64,000 bases of DNA from CAISCU01 sp943361925. Its GTDB lineage: Bacteria > Bacteroidota > Bacteroidia > UKL13-3. Below are positions 52,271-60,979 of the stretch, one piece after another (the stretch's first letter is position 1; each line of letters begins with the position of its first letter). Made by a program: the position numbers and the translations under genes. The notes beneath the pieces were generated by a model. It was not told the DNA's origin. It ran no database searches and saw nothing but the letters and a program-made list of their open reading frames with translations. The DNA lies in assembly GCA_943361925.1 (NCBI GenBank), contig CALRIT020000001.1, forward strand, positions 310,001 through 374,000, given 5' to 3'.

Positions 52271-53818
52271 TTAATCAATCGAAAATTTTATTGTTCCTAA
52301 TTTGTATCCTAATTTAGTTTTATCAATCCCCATCAACAACAATACTCCTACTCCATTTGAATCAATTTTGCTTAGTTGTGGATTAAAGTACAATGATCTT
52401 TCCAAATTCGATATGTCTTCAATAACTCCTTTAGAAAATTTGCCTGTTGAACTTATCCCTACCCAGCTAACAATTGCAGTTTGTGGCTTTTGCACATTCA
52501 TTGGTTTTGCAACAAAACTTGGATTTGTACCATCTGCTTTTTGGTTATCAATTACATCATTAAACAAAAAGTACATATTGCCTCCTATTTCAAAAGATAA
52601 AACCGAAGCAAAATCAGGATTGGTTTCAGTTAACTGATTTTGTCTTTGAATCATTTTTGACCAAACATATTTTCCATAAACATCTAAATTCACAAACAAT
52701 ACATTTCCTGTATTGCTGATATGTTTAGTTCCATTTAATGTTGACTCGTTTATTCTTAAGATAATATTTCCATTTTTCTTTACTTGAATATCACTTAAAT
52801 AAAACTTCTTTAAAGGTTTGATTTCTTTTGATTTTGAATCAGAAAATTCTTCTGTTGAGGCTAAATAACTTCCTTCATTGTTATTGTCTAAACCAATCTC
52901 AATAGCATTATCTGTTTTGAAACTTTCTCTATCAACATTTTGAAAAAGCAATTTTACAGAGGCATCTGATTCATCTCTTGAAGCCAATGAAATCAAGATA
53001 AATTGGTTTTCATTCTGACAAAATTTCAAGTTTTTATCGGTGATACCCAAATCGATTTTTCTATACTCTTTGGTTTCGTAATTGTATTCAGCAATCTGGT
53101 TTTTAAACTCATTTTTTGCTTTACCAGGCGATGTATTTAAGAAAACTAAGTTTCCATTATCAGCACCAAATAATTGAGAAAATAAGATTTTTGAATCTTT
53201 GGTAACTGCTCCAATTTCTGATTCAAATATTTTTTGATATAAGCTGCTAAATACAATTACAATTGATTTGCTGTTTAATAAAATAGATTCAGTTTTCTGA
53301 TCATATTGAAAATTGTATGAAACGAGGTATTTATCATTATCAAACAACTCAATATTATATGTTTCAAAACCCGGTTTTGTAGGCGATTCAGAATCTATTA
53401 ATTGAGGTACTGAAAGTTCATTGCCTTCTAATCCAATTTCTTGTGTATAAAGTGCAATTTTTTTCTTTTCATCTAATCCCTGATAGAAAAACTGGAAGTG
53501 ATCCTGATAGGTAAATGCTTTCAAAAATCCTGAACCTGCTTCTGGAATAATATCTTTTGAAAACATTAAATTATGAGAGCCATCAAATTTTAACAAGGTT
53601 AATCTTGTACAAATTTTTGATGTTTTATTCTGTGAATTAGAAAAATGTTTGATTAATGAATAATAATTTCCATTAATAGTACCCAAAATTTCGAATTCAG
53701 GAGCAGCGTCTGTAATTGTTAATCCTGCTTTTGTCCCCCAAGAAACTTTGGTTTTTTGAGCAGATATATCAGTAAAACCAATTAAAAACAGGGATAAAAT
53801 AAGTAAAGTTTTTCTCAT
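52271..53818 (-). CDS. secreted protein of unknown function
   Basis: A 515-residue protein with a signal peptide (LLILSLFLIGFTDISAQ). The mature chain is beta-rich and repeats segments such as FKAFTYQDHFQFFYQG and GGNMYFLFNDVI, suggesting a propeller-like fold. There are few Cys residues, no enzyme motif and no C-terminal sorting domain. It lies between eno and carA on the same strand. I do not recognise the family. Confidence 0.55.
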   Translation of the reverse strand: MRKTLLILSLFLIGFTDISAQKTKVSWGTKAGLTITDAAPEFEILGTINGNYYSLIKHFSNSQNKTSKICTRLTLLKFDGSHNLMFSKDIIPEAGSGFLKAFTYQDHFQFFYQGLDEKKKIALYTQEIGLEGNELSVPQLIDSESPTKPGFETYNIELFDNDKYLVSYNFQYDQKTESILLNSKSIVIVFSSLYQKIFESEIGAVTKDSKILFSQLFGADNGNLVFLNTSPGKAKNEFKNQIAEYNYETKEYRKIDLGITDKNLKFCQNENQFILISLASRDESDASVKLLFQNVDRESFKTDNAIEIGLDNNNEGSYLASTEEFSDSKSKEIKPLKKFYLSDIQVKKNGNIILRINESTLNGTKHISNTGNVLFVNLDVYGKYVWSKMIQRQNQLTETNPDFASVLSFEIGGNMYFLFNDVIDNQKADGTNPSFVAKPMNVQKPQTAIVSWVGISSTGKFSKGVIEDISNLERSLYFNPQLSKIDSNGVGVLLLMGIDKTKLGYKLGTIKFSID

Positions 53819-53843
53819 AAATTAGATTAGATGAAGGTACAAT

Positions 53844-54941
53844 CTAAAGCATTTTTATAAAATCATCAAACAAATACCTGCTATCCTCTGGTCCGGGTGC
53901 TGCTTCCGGGTGATATTGTACTGAAAAAGCTTTCTTTCCTTTTAATCTAATTCCTTCTACAGTATTGTCATTTAGGTTGATATGAGTTAACTCCACCAAT
54001 GAATTATTTTTTATTTCATCCATTGAAACTGCAAACCCATGATTTTGGGAAGTAATCTCGCAATGACCGGTAATTATATTTTTTACAGGATGATTTAAAC
54101 CTCTATGACCATTGTGCATTTTATAGGTCTTTAAACCTTGTGATTCAGATAAAATCTGATGTCCTAAACAAATTCCAAATAAAGGAATTCCGGCATCAAC
54201 AATTTTCTTCACAGTTTCAACTGCATAAGGCATCGCTCCAGGATCACCGGGTCCATTGCTAATCATAAATCCATCAGGATTAAATTTTAGCATTTCCTCA
54301 AAACTTGTATGAGCATTAAAAACAGCTAAATAACTATCTCTGGCTTCTAAACATCTCAAAATGTTCTTCTTAACTCCTAAATCTAAAACCGCAATTCTTT
54401 TAGAAGAGATATCAGAACCCATAAAATAAGTCTGAGCTGTAGAAACACTGCTTGATAATTCCAATCCTTCCATTGATGGAACAGCATCTAACTCTTTCTT
54501 AAGTGTTTCTAAATCTTTTCCTTCACTGGAAATGATTGCATTCATTGCTCCTTTGCTTCTTACATGAAGCACAAGCTCCCTTGTATCAATATCGGCAATA
54601 CCAACCACATTGTTCAAAGCAAAATAGTCTTGAACAGTTTGATCTGCTTGTTTTCTTGAATAAGGAACATTAAAGCTTTTGCAAACCAAGCCTGCAATTT
54701 TAATTGAATCAGATTCTTCTTCTACAGGACTAATTCCATAGTTTCCAATATGAACATTGGTTTGAACCAGAATTTGACCTGAATAAGATGGGTCTGTGAA
54801 AATTTCTTGGTAACCGGTCATTCCTGTATTGAAGCAGATTTCGCCGGTGGTGGTGCCGATTTTGCCAATTGAGGTACCTGTAAAAACAGTTCCGTCTTTT
54901 AATAATAAAGTGGCAGGGAATTTGTTAACTGAACGATTCAA
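53844..54941 (-). CDS. carA: carbamoyl-phosphate synthase small subunit
   Basis: A 365-residue glutaminase subunit. The N-terminal domain has LKDGTVFTGTSIG and GEICFNTGMTGYQEIFTDPSY; the class I glutaminase domain has the nucleophile Cys in GICLGHQILS, and HNGHRGLNHPV and VQYHPEAAPGPEDS with the catalytic His and Glu. It releases ammonia from glutamine for the large subunit (carB, not in the window), feeding arginine and pyrimidine synthesis. A strong promoter lies just upstream. Confidence 0.97.
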   Translation of the reverse strand: MNRSVNKFPATLLLKDGTVFTGTSIGKIGTTTGEICFNTGMTGYQEIFTDPSYSGQILVQTNVHIGNYGISPVEEESDSIKIAGLVCKSFNVPYSRKQADQTVQDYFALNNVVGIADIDTRELVLHVRSKGAMNAIISSEGKDLETLKKELDAVPSMEGLELSSSVSTAQTYFMGSDISSKRIAVLDLGVKKNILRCLEARDSYLAVFNAHTSFEEMLKFNPDGFMISNGPGDPGAMPYAVETVKKIVDAGIPLFGICLGHQILSESQGLKTYKMHNGHRGLNHPVKNIITGHCEITSQNHGFAVSMDEIKNNSLVELTHINLNDNTVEGIRLKGKKAFSVQYHPEAAPGPEDSRYLFDDFIKML

Positions 54942-54958
54942 GTTAGTTTAGATTTGGG

Positions 54959-54990
54959 CAAAATTAGGCCTTTTCAAAAAAGTCACCAAA
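54959..54990 (-). promoter_or_regulatory. strong Bacteroidota promoter of carA
   Basis: On the reverse strand the order is TTTG (54990-54987), exactly 20 bases, then TAATTTTG (54966-54959). This is a full match to the TTTG-N20-TANNTTTG consensus. The -7 box is 17 bases from the carA start codon, giving a very short 5' leader. Confidence 0.75.
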
Positions 54991-55027
54991 CTAAAATACT
55001 AACAATATTTAAATCAAATTGTGAAAA

Positions 55028-56179
55028 TCAATTTTCTGATTTGATAATTCTTTTGATAATTTTACCCTTCTCCCCTGATATTTCAAGGAAGTAAATACCA
55101 TTTTCAAGCGTATTCAAATCAATTTCAGAACCTTTATTCTCAAATAAATATTTCATTTGTAAATCGTACAATTTCAAACCAAAAACCTCAGAGTCGCACT
55201 CAACCTTAACTTTAGAAGAGCTTGGATTAGGATAAATTACTAAACTACCGAAATCTTTAATTTCCTTTGTTGAAGTTGGAATAATTCTGGTAGTTAATTT
55301 TGTCCAGTTATAAGCTGAGTAAACCGGAAAATGGTCGCTTGTATTGTTGCTGAAATTTGAAACAAAACTTGACGCATTGTCAAAAACTTTTGCAGAACCT
55401 GTATAATAAAATGAATCAAGCGTTTTTGATTGAAGAATATGATCGAGCATTACAGAACCAAATGCATATGACTTTTTACCCGCATCAGTTAATTCTTTGC
55501 TTGGAAATATATAATTCGCATCTAGAAAATTTTTGTAAGGAGATTCTAAACTATTAAAGGTAGAACCATTTAAATCATCATTCCAATCGCCAACAACCAG
55601 CCACTTCTTCCCTACCAAATTTGCTTCTAAATACGACTTTAAATATACCGATGCATTTTTTCTTCTATCATAAGATGTTTGATCTGAAAAGGCTTTCATG
55701 TGAATAACAATCATAAATAAAGTATCTGTTTTTGTTCCACCAATGGTTTTCAAAGCTACTTGTAATGGTGGCCTTGATGCAAAAGCATAATTTTGATTGG
55801 TTATGATAGATTGCGTTAATAAAGGAATCAAACTAAACATAGATTTTCTCCAATAGATAGCCATTTTTTGTGTTTGACTAATATCAGAAATATAAGTTTC
55901 GTATTTACTATTAAGGGCAGTACTTAAATTGGTATAAGCCAAATCGTTACTCATCTCTTGAACACCAATTATATCAAATTCAGTTTGATTCAGTAAATTT
56001 TTAACATTATTAAATTGAGTTGTCTCATCACTTGGTCCATTTCCTGAAGTAGCATCACCAAACCATTCTAAATTCCAGGTTGCAACGTCTAAAGTGGTAT
56101 CATTTCCTAATTTTGGAAACTGCGAAAATGCACTGAAAACTAATAAGTTAAAAACCAAAAAGAAAGTATGTTTTTTCAT
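55028..56179 (-). CDS. endonuclease/exonuclease/phosphatase-family protein with T9SS sorting domain
   Basis: A 383-residue secreted protein. After a signal peptide (to AFSQ) come the EEP motifs: VATWNLEWFGD, IGVQEMSN (metal Glu), IVIHMKAFS, VVGDWNDDLNGS and SDHFPVYSAY (catalytic His). The last 75 residues are a T9SS sorting domain (VIYPNPSSSKVKVEC ... GKIIKRIIKSEN). It likely cleaves extracellular DNA or phosphodiesters; substrate is inferred. It overlaps the start region of the upstream flippase-like gene by four bases, so they share a message. Confidence 0.85.
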   Translation of the reverse strand: MKKHTFFLVFNLLVFSAFSQFPKLGNDTTLDVATWNLEWFGDATSGNGPSDETTQFNNVKNLLNQTEFDIIGVQEMSNDLAYTNLSTALNSKYETYISDISQTQKMAIYWRKSMFSLIPLLTQSIITNQNYAFASRPPLQVALKTIGGTKTDTLFMIVIHMKAFSDQTSYDRRKNASVYLKSYLEANLVGKKWLVVGDWNDDLNGSTFNSLESPYKNFLDANYIFPSKELTDAGKKSYAFGSVMLDHILQSKTLDSFYYTGSAKVFDNASSFVSNFSNNTSDHFPVYSAYNWTKLTTRIIPTSTKEIKDFGSLVIYPNPSSSKVKVECDSEVFGLKLYDLQMKYLFENKGSEIDLNTLENGIYFLEISGEKGKIIKRIIKSEN

Positions 56180-57132
56180 TTTTTATTTCCTAGATAGAGA
56201 AACCAAATGTAAGATATTATTCCAAATAGCAATGTTAACACAGACTGAAATCCATGGATTACTATTGCCAAAGCACTTGATGTTGACTCATCGGTACCTA
56301 AAAGTATAAATGCAGTGCTCACAACATAATGATAAGCACCCGCTGAACCTGCCTGAATGGGTAATGTTCTGGCTATTACTCCTAAAACCATTACCTGAAA
56401 ACATGGATACATTCCCAAATCCGCTGAACCCGGAAACATAAAAATCCATAAATATGTCATCAAATAAAATCCAAGCCAGATTAAAACAGTTGAGACAATA
56501 AATTGAGTTTTATGAGGCATTGAGAATAAGTTCAAAAAACTATCCATCAATTCACTGAACCAGGTTCCAAATTTTTTCCTGTTTTTATAAACCAAATATA
56601 GAACCAACAAAACGAGTAGCAAAAACAAGCTTAAATAAAGTAATTTAGATTGTAAATTCAATTCTAATCCTTTTGTAAAATGGTTCAATAAACCATCACC
56701 TAGAAAAAATTCCAATACAAATGCACTTATTATCAAAGTAAACAGAGCCAAAATATCGGCTAATCTCTCAAAAACTATGGTTGATAAACTTTGATTTATA
56801 GGAATATTTTCAGTTTTTTTCAGAATTAAGGTTCTTGTAATTTCTCCTAATCTTGGAACGGCAAAATTTACCATGTACCCAATACTTAAAGCATGAAAAA
56901 GCCAAATAGAATTTGTTTCAATTTTACTTTGTTTATACAATAATTTCCATCTCCAAACCCTAACTACTAAAACTAAAAATGAAACTATAAAAATGGGTAT
57001 TAAAACAAAGAAATTTCCTGTTTGAATTACACCAATAACTTCACCAAATGAAACTTTTGAAAATGTAAGATACACCAGTACAATGCCTATCAAACCAAAT
57101 AAAATCCCCTGAAATAATACCCAGTTTTTCAA
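56176..57132 (-). CDS. lysylphosphatidylglycerol synthase/flippase-like membrane protein (UPF0104)
   Basis: A 318-residue membrane protein with about eight helices. The conserved core AVPRLGEITRTLILKKTENI, followed by STIVFERLADILALF, is the family signature of LPG-synthase transmembrane (AglD/UPF0104) proteins, which move lipid-linked molecules or support glycolipid synthesis. It has no soluble catalytic domain. It is four bases downstream of the large propeller-like protein gene and overlaps the nuclease-like gene, making a three-gene operon. Confidence 0.82.
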   Translation of the reverse strand: MKNWVLFQGILFGLIGIVLVYLTFSKVSFGEVIGVIQTGNFFVLIPIFIVSFLVLVVRVWRWKLLYKQSKIETNSIWLFHALSIGYMVNFAVPRLGEITRTLILKKTENIPINQSLSTIVFERLADILALFTLIISAFVLEFFLGDGLLNHFTKGLELNLQSKLLYLSLFLLLVLLVLYLVYKNRKKFGTWFSELMDSFLNLFSMPHKTQFIVSTVLIWLGFYLMTYLWIFMFPGSADLGMYPCFQVMVLGVIARTLPIQAGSAGAYHYVVSTAFILLGTDESTSSALAIVIHGFQSVLTLLFGIISYIWFLYLGNKK

Positions 57133-57136
57133 AATA

Positions 57137-59875
57137 TTATTTTATTCGGTAAAGAATAACTGAATTAGAATTCGTGCCAAGTATCAAATAATTATCTTGG
57201 TCTTTAAACAAATCTCCGCTTGTAAAATTACCATTTGATTGAATTGGGAATGGTTCTGTTTTGCCTGATTTACCATCATCTACCTGTATCAATCCATTTG
57301 AATTATTGTACCAAATTGATTTAATTTTATTATTAAATGGCTTCCAGTATTTGTTGCTAATTATTGTATCCGGTTCTAATTTGCTATAAACCACCTTCCC
57401 TTTTGAATCAACTATTTGAGTTTCATTGAACATCTTAATTTGAATCAAACCTGTAGTTTTATTTTGATAATATTCTAGCTTTAGAATTTCTGATTTCGAC
57501 TTATAAATCTGTTTAATTTCGACAGGTTTATTTGTATAATAATTGATTGAGTAAACTACACTACTATCAGAAGCAAATATCTGTAAACTACCAGTATCCA
57601 CTTGATTTATCAGGATATTTCTCCAAGTATAAACAGAGTCCTTAAATAATGAATTTAAAACTTTACCGGAAAGGTCAAATCCACTTAATTTACCTTTTTC
57701 ATTTAATGCCCAAATTTGTCTAATTCCGGAAAGTTTAACAGGATATAATTCAGAAATTACGTTTGGATAAATTGACATTGGATTCCAAACCGGTAAAAAC
57801 CTTGCTTGAGAATTGTATGCACTTAATTTATAAAACTTTCCTACCGTAAAAAATCCTAATTGCTTTTCTTCATTTAATTCAATTATGCTTACAGGATACG
57901 TAGTAGACGTTGGGATCCATGCAGGCCAACCTTGAATTGCTTTTCCACTTTCATCAACAATATGAATATTATGACTTGTATTAAAAACATATTGAACTCT
58001 ACCATTTTTATAAATATCCACTTCTTTAATCCCTGAAACCAATTCATCTTCAACCTGGTATTTCCAAAGTACCATGCCTGATTTTGAGATTGAATATAAT
58101 TGGTGTTTTTTATCCATTACCAATAAAACCTGTTCACCAATTTTGCTTGAATAAACAGAAACAGGATTCATTTCCATGATTGTATCTAATGGAATTTCCC
58201 ATATTTTTTCTGTCTTATCTGTTTTTCCGGTATTGAATTCAATAGTAAACTGACTTGCAAATGTTTTATCGGTACTTCCACCGAATTGCATTGCCAAATA
58301 GCCTGCTTTTCGGAAAGTACCCATATTTGTCGTTAATATTCCATACCAGGATTCATTTACAAAATTTAAGGCGTATTTAGGGGCAACATCAGCATTTATA
58401 AATAATTCCAAATTACTCTGGCCAACCATTTTTTCTCTAAAATCTTTAAATCGTTCTGATTTTTGTAAAAGATTTCCATCCTGCCAATTTCTTATCAATC
58501 CATTTAAACAAGAAGGGTGAGCTGAAAGAAAAACATAATTACCTTTAATGGTATATGAATGAAGTTTCAAACCATCAAACAAATTTCCGAATAAAACTTT
58601 TGGATAATCGCCCAAATAAAAAGGAAAAATTCTATGTGTAGAATCCAGTGAACTTATTAAACTTGAATCTCCCCCGTTTTTACTTTGGTATTTCGATTGT
58701 ATATCATTCATCAAAGATTTAAATCCCAATGGATTATTCAATTCAAAGTAAATGATATAAGAACTGTCTTTATTGATTCCGGGCTCAACAACAGCAGTTA
58801 TTCCGGCCTGTGCTCCTAAATATGAAGATAATTTTGTATTTAATCCTTTTCCGAAAATAGATTCAAGACTATCTGAATAATTCACATACTCTCTAAACAA
58901 TCCTTCGCTGAACAGATATTCTTTTAAATTTGGATACCATTTTTCATATCCATTAAAAGAAAAATTCAAACTAAATGCAGTGTTTTCAGGTAAAAATTGA
59001 ATTGCTTTATTCTCAATTGGTACTTGAGAATTGAGTAAATCTAAAAACTGGAAATTTTTATCTGATGTAATTGATGCTCCTTTTAAAATTAAATCTTTGT
59101 CACTAATTTCAACTTGATAAAAACCTTTATCAGCAAAAGTTCCCAAAGTACCAAAAGCATTTGGCTCATCATTATTGGAGATACTCTTTATTAATTGAGG
59201 TAAATATTGATAATTTAAATAAACATTGAAGTCTTTATTGCCATTAAAAATATAATGGTTCTTTTCATTCATTTGAATATCTGGACTATTTTCTCTCAGT
59301 TTTAGCAAGGCATTTTCAACCAAAGAGCCATCAAAACTAAACATCATTAATTTAGACTTGAAGGCTATTGAAAAACTATTATCACCACCAAAATCATTAA
59401 AATCATATACATTTTCACCTGAAAATTTTCTTGTAGTTAACTGATATCTTCCTGGAAAAATGGTATTAATGAATTTCATTACTTTTTGACCATCTGTTTC
59501 ATTAGTGGTCTGAACTGCCATAAAAAAACCAACATGTTTATTATTATAAGCATGAAAAGAATAAACCGCTTCACCTGATTCAAACCAATTTCCTAAAGTT
59601 GAATTACTTTTAAAAATTGAATCAAGTAAAATTAATTGTTTATAAAACTGCTCAACTTCCTCATTCTTCATAAGCTTTTCCATAAACTGAGGATCACCTA
59701 TGGCTTGAAGCATTTGGCTGCTTTTGTTACTTTCTAAAATAATAGCTGCGTTTTCTGGAACTACAAATAGCGGCTTTACTTTCTTTTCTCCTATTTCAAA
59801 AAAATACAAATAAATACCTAGCCCAAGTCCTATGGACAGTAAAATGCTGATAATACTAAGTAATTGTTTATTCAT
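57137..59875 (-). CDS. large membrane-anchored protein with propeller-like C-terminal half
   Basis: A 912-residue protein with one N-terminal membrane helix (LLSIISILLSIGLGLGIYLYFF) and the rest outside the cytoplasm. Residues 35-560 repeat helix/strand units (FVVPENAAIILESNKS, ENTAFSLNFSFNGYE), somewhat like DUF3352 proteins. Residues 570-912 contain repeated strand sets (QHQLYSISKSGMVLWKYQVE-like, HIVDESGKAIQGWPAW, LSGFDLSGKVLNSL, IVDSKGKVVYSK), the look of a PQQ-type beta-propeller. It is the first gene of the operon with the flippase-like and nuclease-like genes. Role unknown; a structural or sensing role at the envelope is possible. Confidence 0.6.
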   Translation of the reverse strand: MNKQLLSIISILLSIGLGLGIYLYFFEIGEKKVKPLFVVPENAAIILESNKSSQMLQAIGDPQFMEKLMKNEEVEQFYKQLILLDSIFKSNSTLGNWFESGEAVYSFHAYNNKHVGFFMAVQTTNETDGQKVMKFINTIFPGRYQLTTRKFSGENVYDFNDFGGDNSFSIAFKSKLMMFSFDGSLVENALLKLRENSPDIQMNEKNHYIFNGNKDFNVYLNYQYLPQLIKSISNNDEPNAFGTLGTFADKGFYQVEISDKDLILKGASITSDKNFQFLDLLNSQVPIENKAIQFLPENTAFSLNFSFNGYEKWYPNLKEYLFSEGLFREYVNYSDSLESIFGKGLNTKLSSYLGAQAGITAVVEPGINKDSSYIIYFELNNPLGFKSLMNDIQSKYQSKNGGDSSLISSLDSTHRIFPFYLGDYPKVLFGNLFDGLKLHSYTIKGNYVFLSAHPSCLNGLIRNWQDGNLLQKSERFKDFREKMVGQSNLELFINADVAPKYALNFVNESWYGILTTNMGTFRKAGYLAMQFGGSTDKTFASQFTIEFNTGKTDKTEKIWEIPLDTIMEMNPVSVYSSKIGEQVLLVMDKKHQLYSISKSGMVLWKYQVEDELVSGIKEVDIYKNGRVQYVFNTSHNIHIVDESGKAIQGWPAWIPTSTTYPVSIIELNEEKQLGFFTVGKFYKLSAYNSQARFLPVWNPMSIYPNVISELYPVKLSGIRQIWALNEKGKLSGFDLSGKVLNSLFKDSVYTWRNILINQVDTGSLQIFASDSSVVYSINYYTNKPVEIKQIYKSKSEILKLEYYQNKTTGLIQIKMFNETQIVDSKGKVVYSKLEPDTIISNKYWKPFNNKIKSIWYNNSNGLIQVDDGKSGKTEPFPIQSNGNFTSGDLFKDQDNYLILGTNSNSVILYRIK

Positions 59876-59997
59876 ATAAAAATGGACGGAAACGAAATTA
59901 ATTCCCCTTTAATAATTATTATTCTTTAATTTGTTCACATGTAAAGGTTTTTTCAAACTAACTGAGCAATTTTGAAATCATTTTTAAACTGAAATTT

Positions 59998-60468
59998 ATG
60001 AGAGACTATTCTAAAATATTTATTCGATTATCTTTAATTTTTGCAGGCATAGGAGTTATTTGTGGAGCATTTGGTTCACATTTATTGAAAAAAATGCTGG
60101 AAGAGTATGATCTATCTGTTTGGGAAACCGGCGTAAAATACTTGATGATTCATGCTTTAGGGATTCTAATTCTAGCCATAAATCATCGTCATTTTAATAA
60201 GAAGTTATTTATTGCGCTATCTTTATTAAGTGTAGGTATCATTATATTTTCAGGAACATTATTTCTTTTGGCAACAAGAAATATTTGGGGAGATGATTCA
60301 TTTAAATTTTTAGGAGCTATTACTCCAATTGGTGGTTTAAGTATGATTTTAGGTTGGTTTTTTACAGCAACATTCTGTTTAAATAAATCAGAAGATTCTA
60401 ATGAAAAAGAGGAATCAAGTTCAAGTAAAAAAAGACATCACAAAAGATCATCTTCAGAAAACAACTAA
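59998..60468 (+). CDS. DUF423 family membrane protein
   Basis: A 156-residue protein with four membrane helices and a Ser/Lys-rich cytoplasmic tail (SSSSKKRHHKRSSSENN). The N-terminal GVICGAFGSHLLKKMLEEYDLSVWETGVKYLMIHALGIL and FSGTLFLLATRNI and ITPIGGLSMILGW are the DUF423 pattern (E. coli YgdD type). Function is unknown. The sixA gene follows 16 bases later and is probably in the same operon. Confidence 0.88.
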   Translation: MRDYSKIFIRLSLIFAGIGVICGAFGSHLLKKMLEEYDLSVWETGVKYLMIHALGILILAINHRHFNKKLFIALSLLSVGIIIFSGTLFLLATRNIWGDDSFKFLGAITPIGGLSMILGWFFTATFCLNKSEDSNEKEESSSSKKRHHKRSSSENN

Positions 60469-60484
60469 GTAAATTTTCTTTATT

Positions 60485-60979
60485 ATGAAGACATTAATAC
60501 TAATGCGACACGCAAAAGCCTTGAAAGAATCTGATGATTTATCAGACCATAACAGGCAATTAAGTGATAAAGGAAAAGAGGATGCGAAAGTGATGTCTGA
60601 GTCTTTAAAAAAAGAAAAATTCATTCCTGAATTAATCGTAAGTAGTACAGCAAAAAGAACTCATAAAACCGCAAAAATTACCCAAGAAAATTTGGCTTTA
60701 AAACCAAGTTCTCTCTTATTGGAAAGTGAATTATATGAAGCTACTACATCCGATATTCTTCATGTCATTAGATCCTTACCAGATGATTTAAATACAGTTA
60801 TGTTAGTTGGACATAATCCTTCGTTTACAGGAATGATTGGTTTATTGTCTCAAACATTTATTGAAAACCTGCCAACATCAGGTATTGCTGTTATTCAGTT
60901 TAATTTTCCTACATGGAAATTAATACAGAATAAATCAGGAAATCTGGTATGGTTTATGCATCCAAAATTATTATCATGA
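60485..60979 (+). CDS. sixA: SixA-type histidine phosphatase
   Basis: A 164-residue phosphatase of the RHG branch. LMRHAKALKES (catalytic His), SSTAKRTHKTA and VMLVGHNPSFTG with the second His are all present. SixA removes phosphate from phospho-His on signalling proteins; other small RHG proteins act on small molecules, so the substrate is not certain. It overlaps the OmpA-family gene by four bases (ATGA). Confidence 0.85.
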   Translation: MKTLILMRHAKALKESDDLSDHNRQLSDKGKEDAKVMSESLKKEKFIPELIVSSTAKRTHKTAKITQENLALKPSSLLLESELYEATTSDILHVIRSLPDDLNTVMLVGHNPSFTGMIGLLSQTFIENLPTSGIAVIQFNFPTWKLIQNKSGNLVWFMHPKLLS

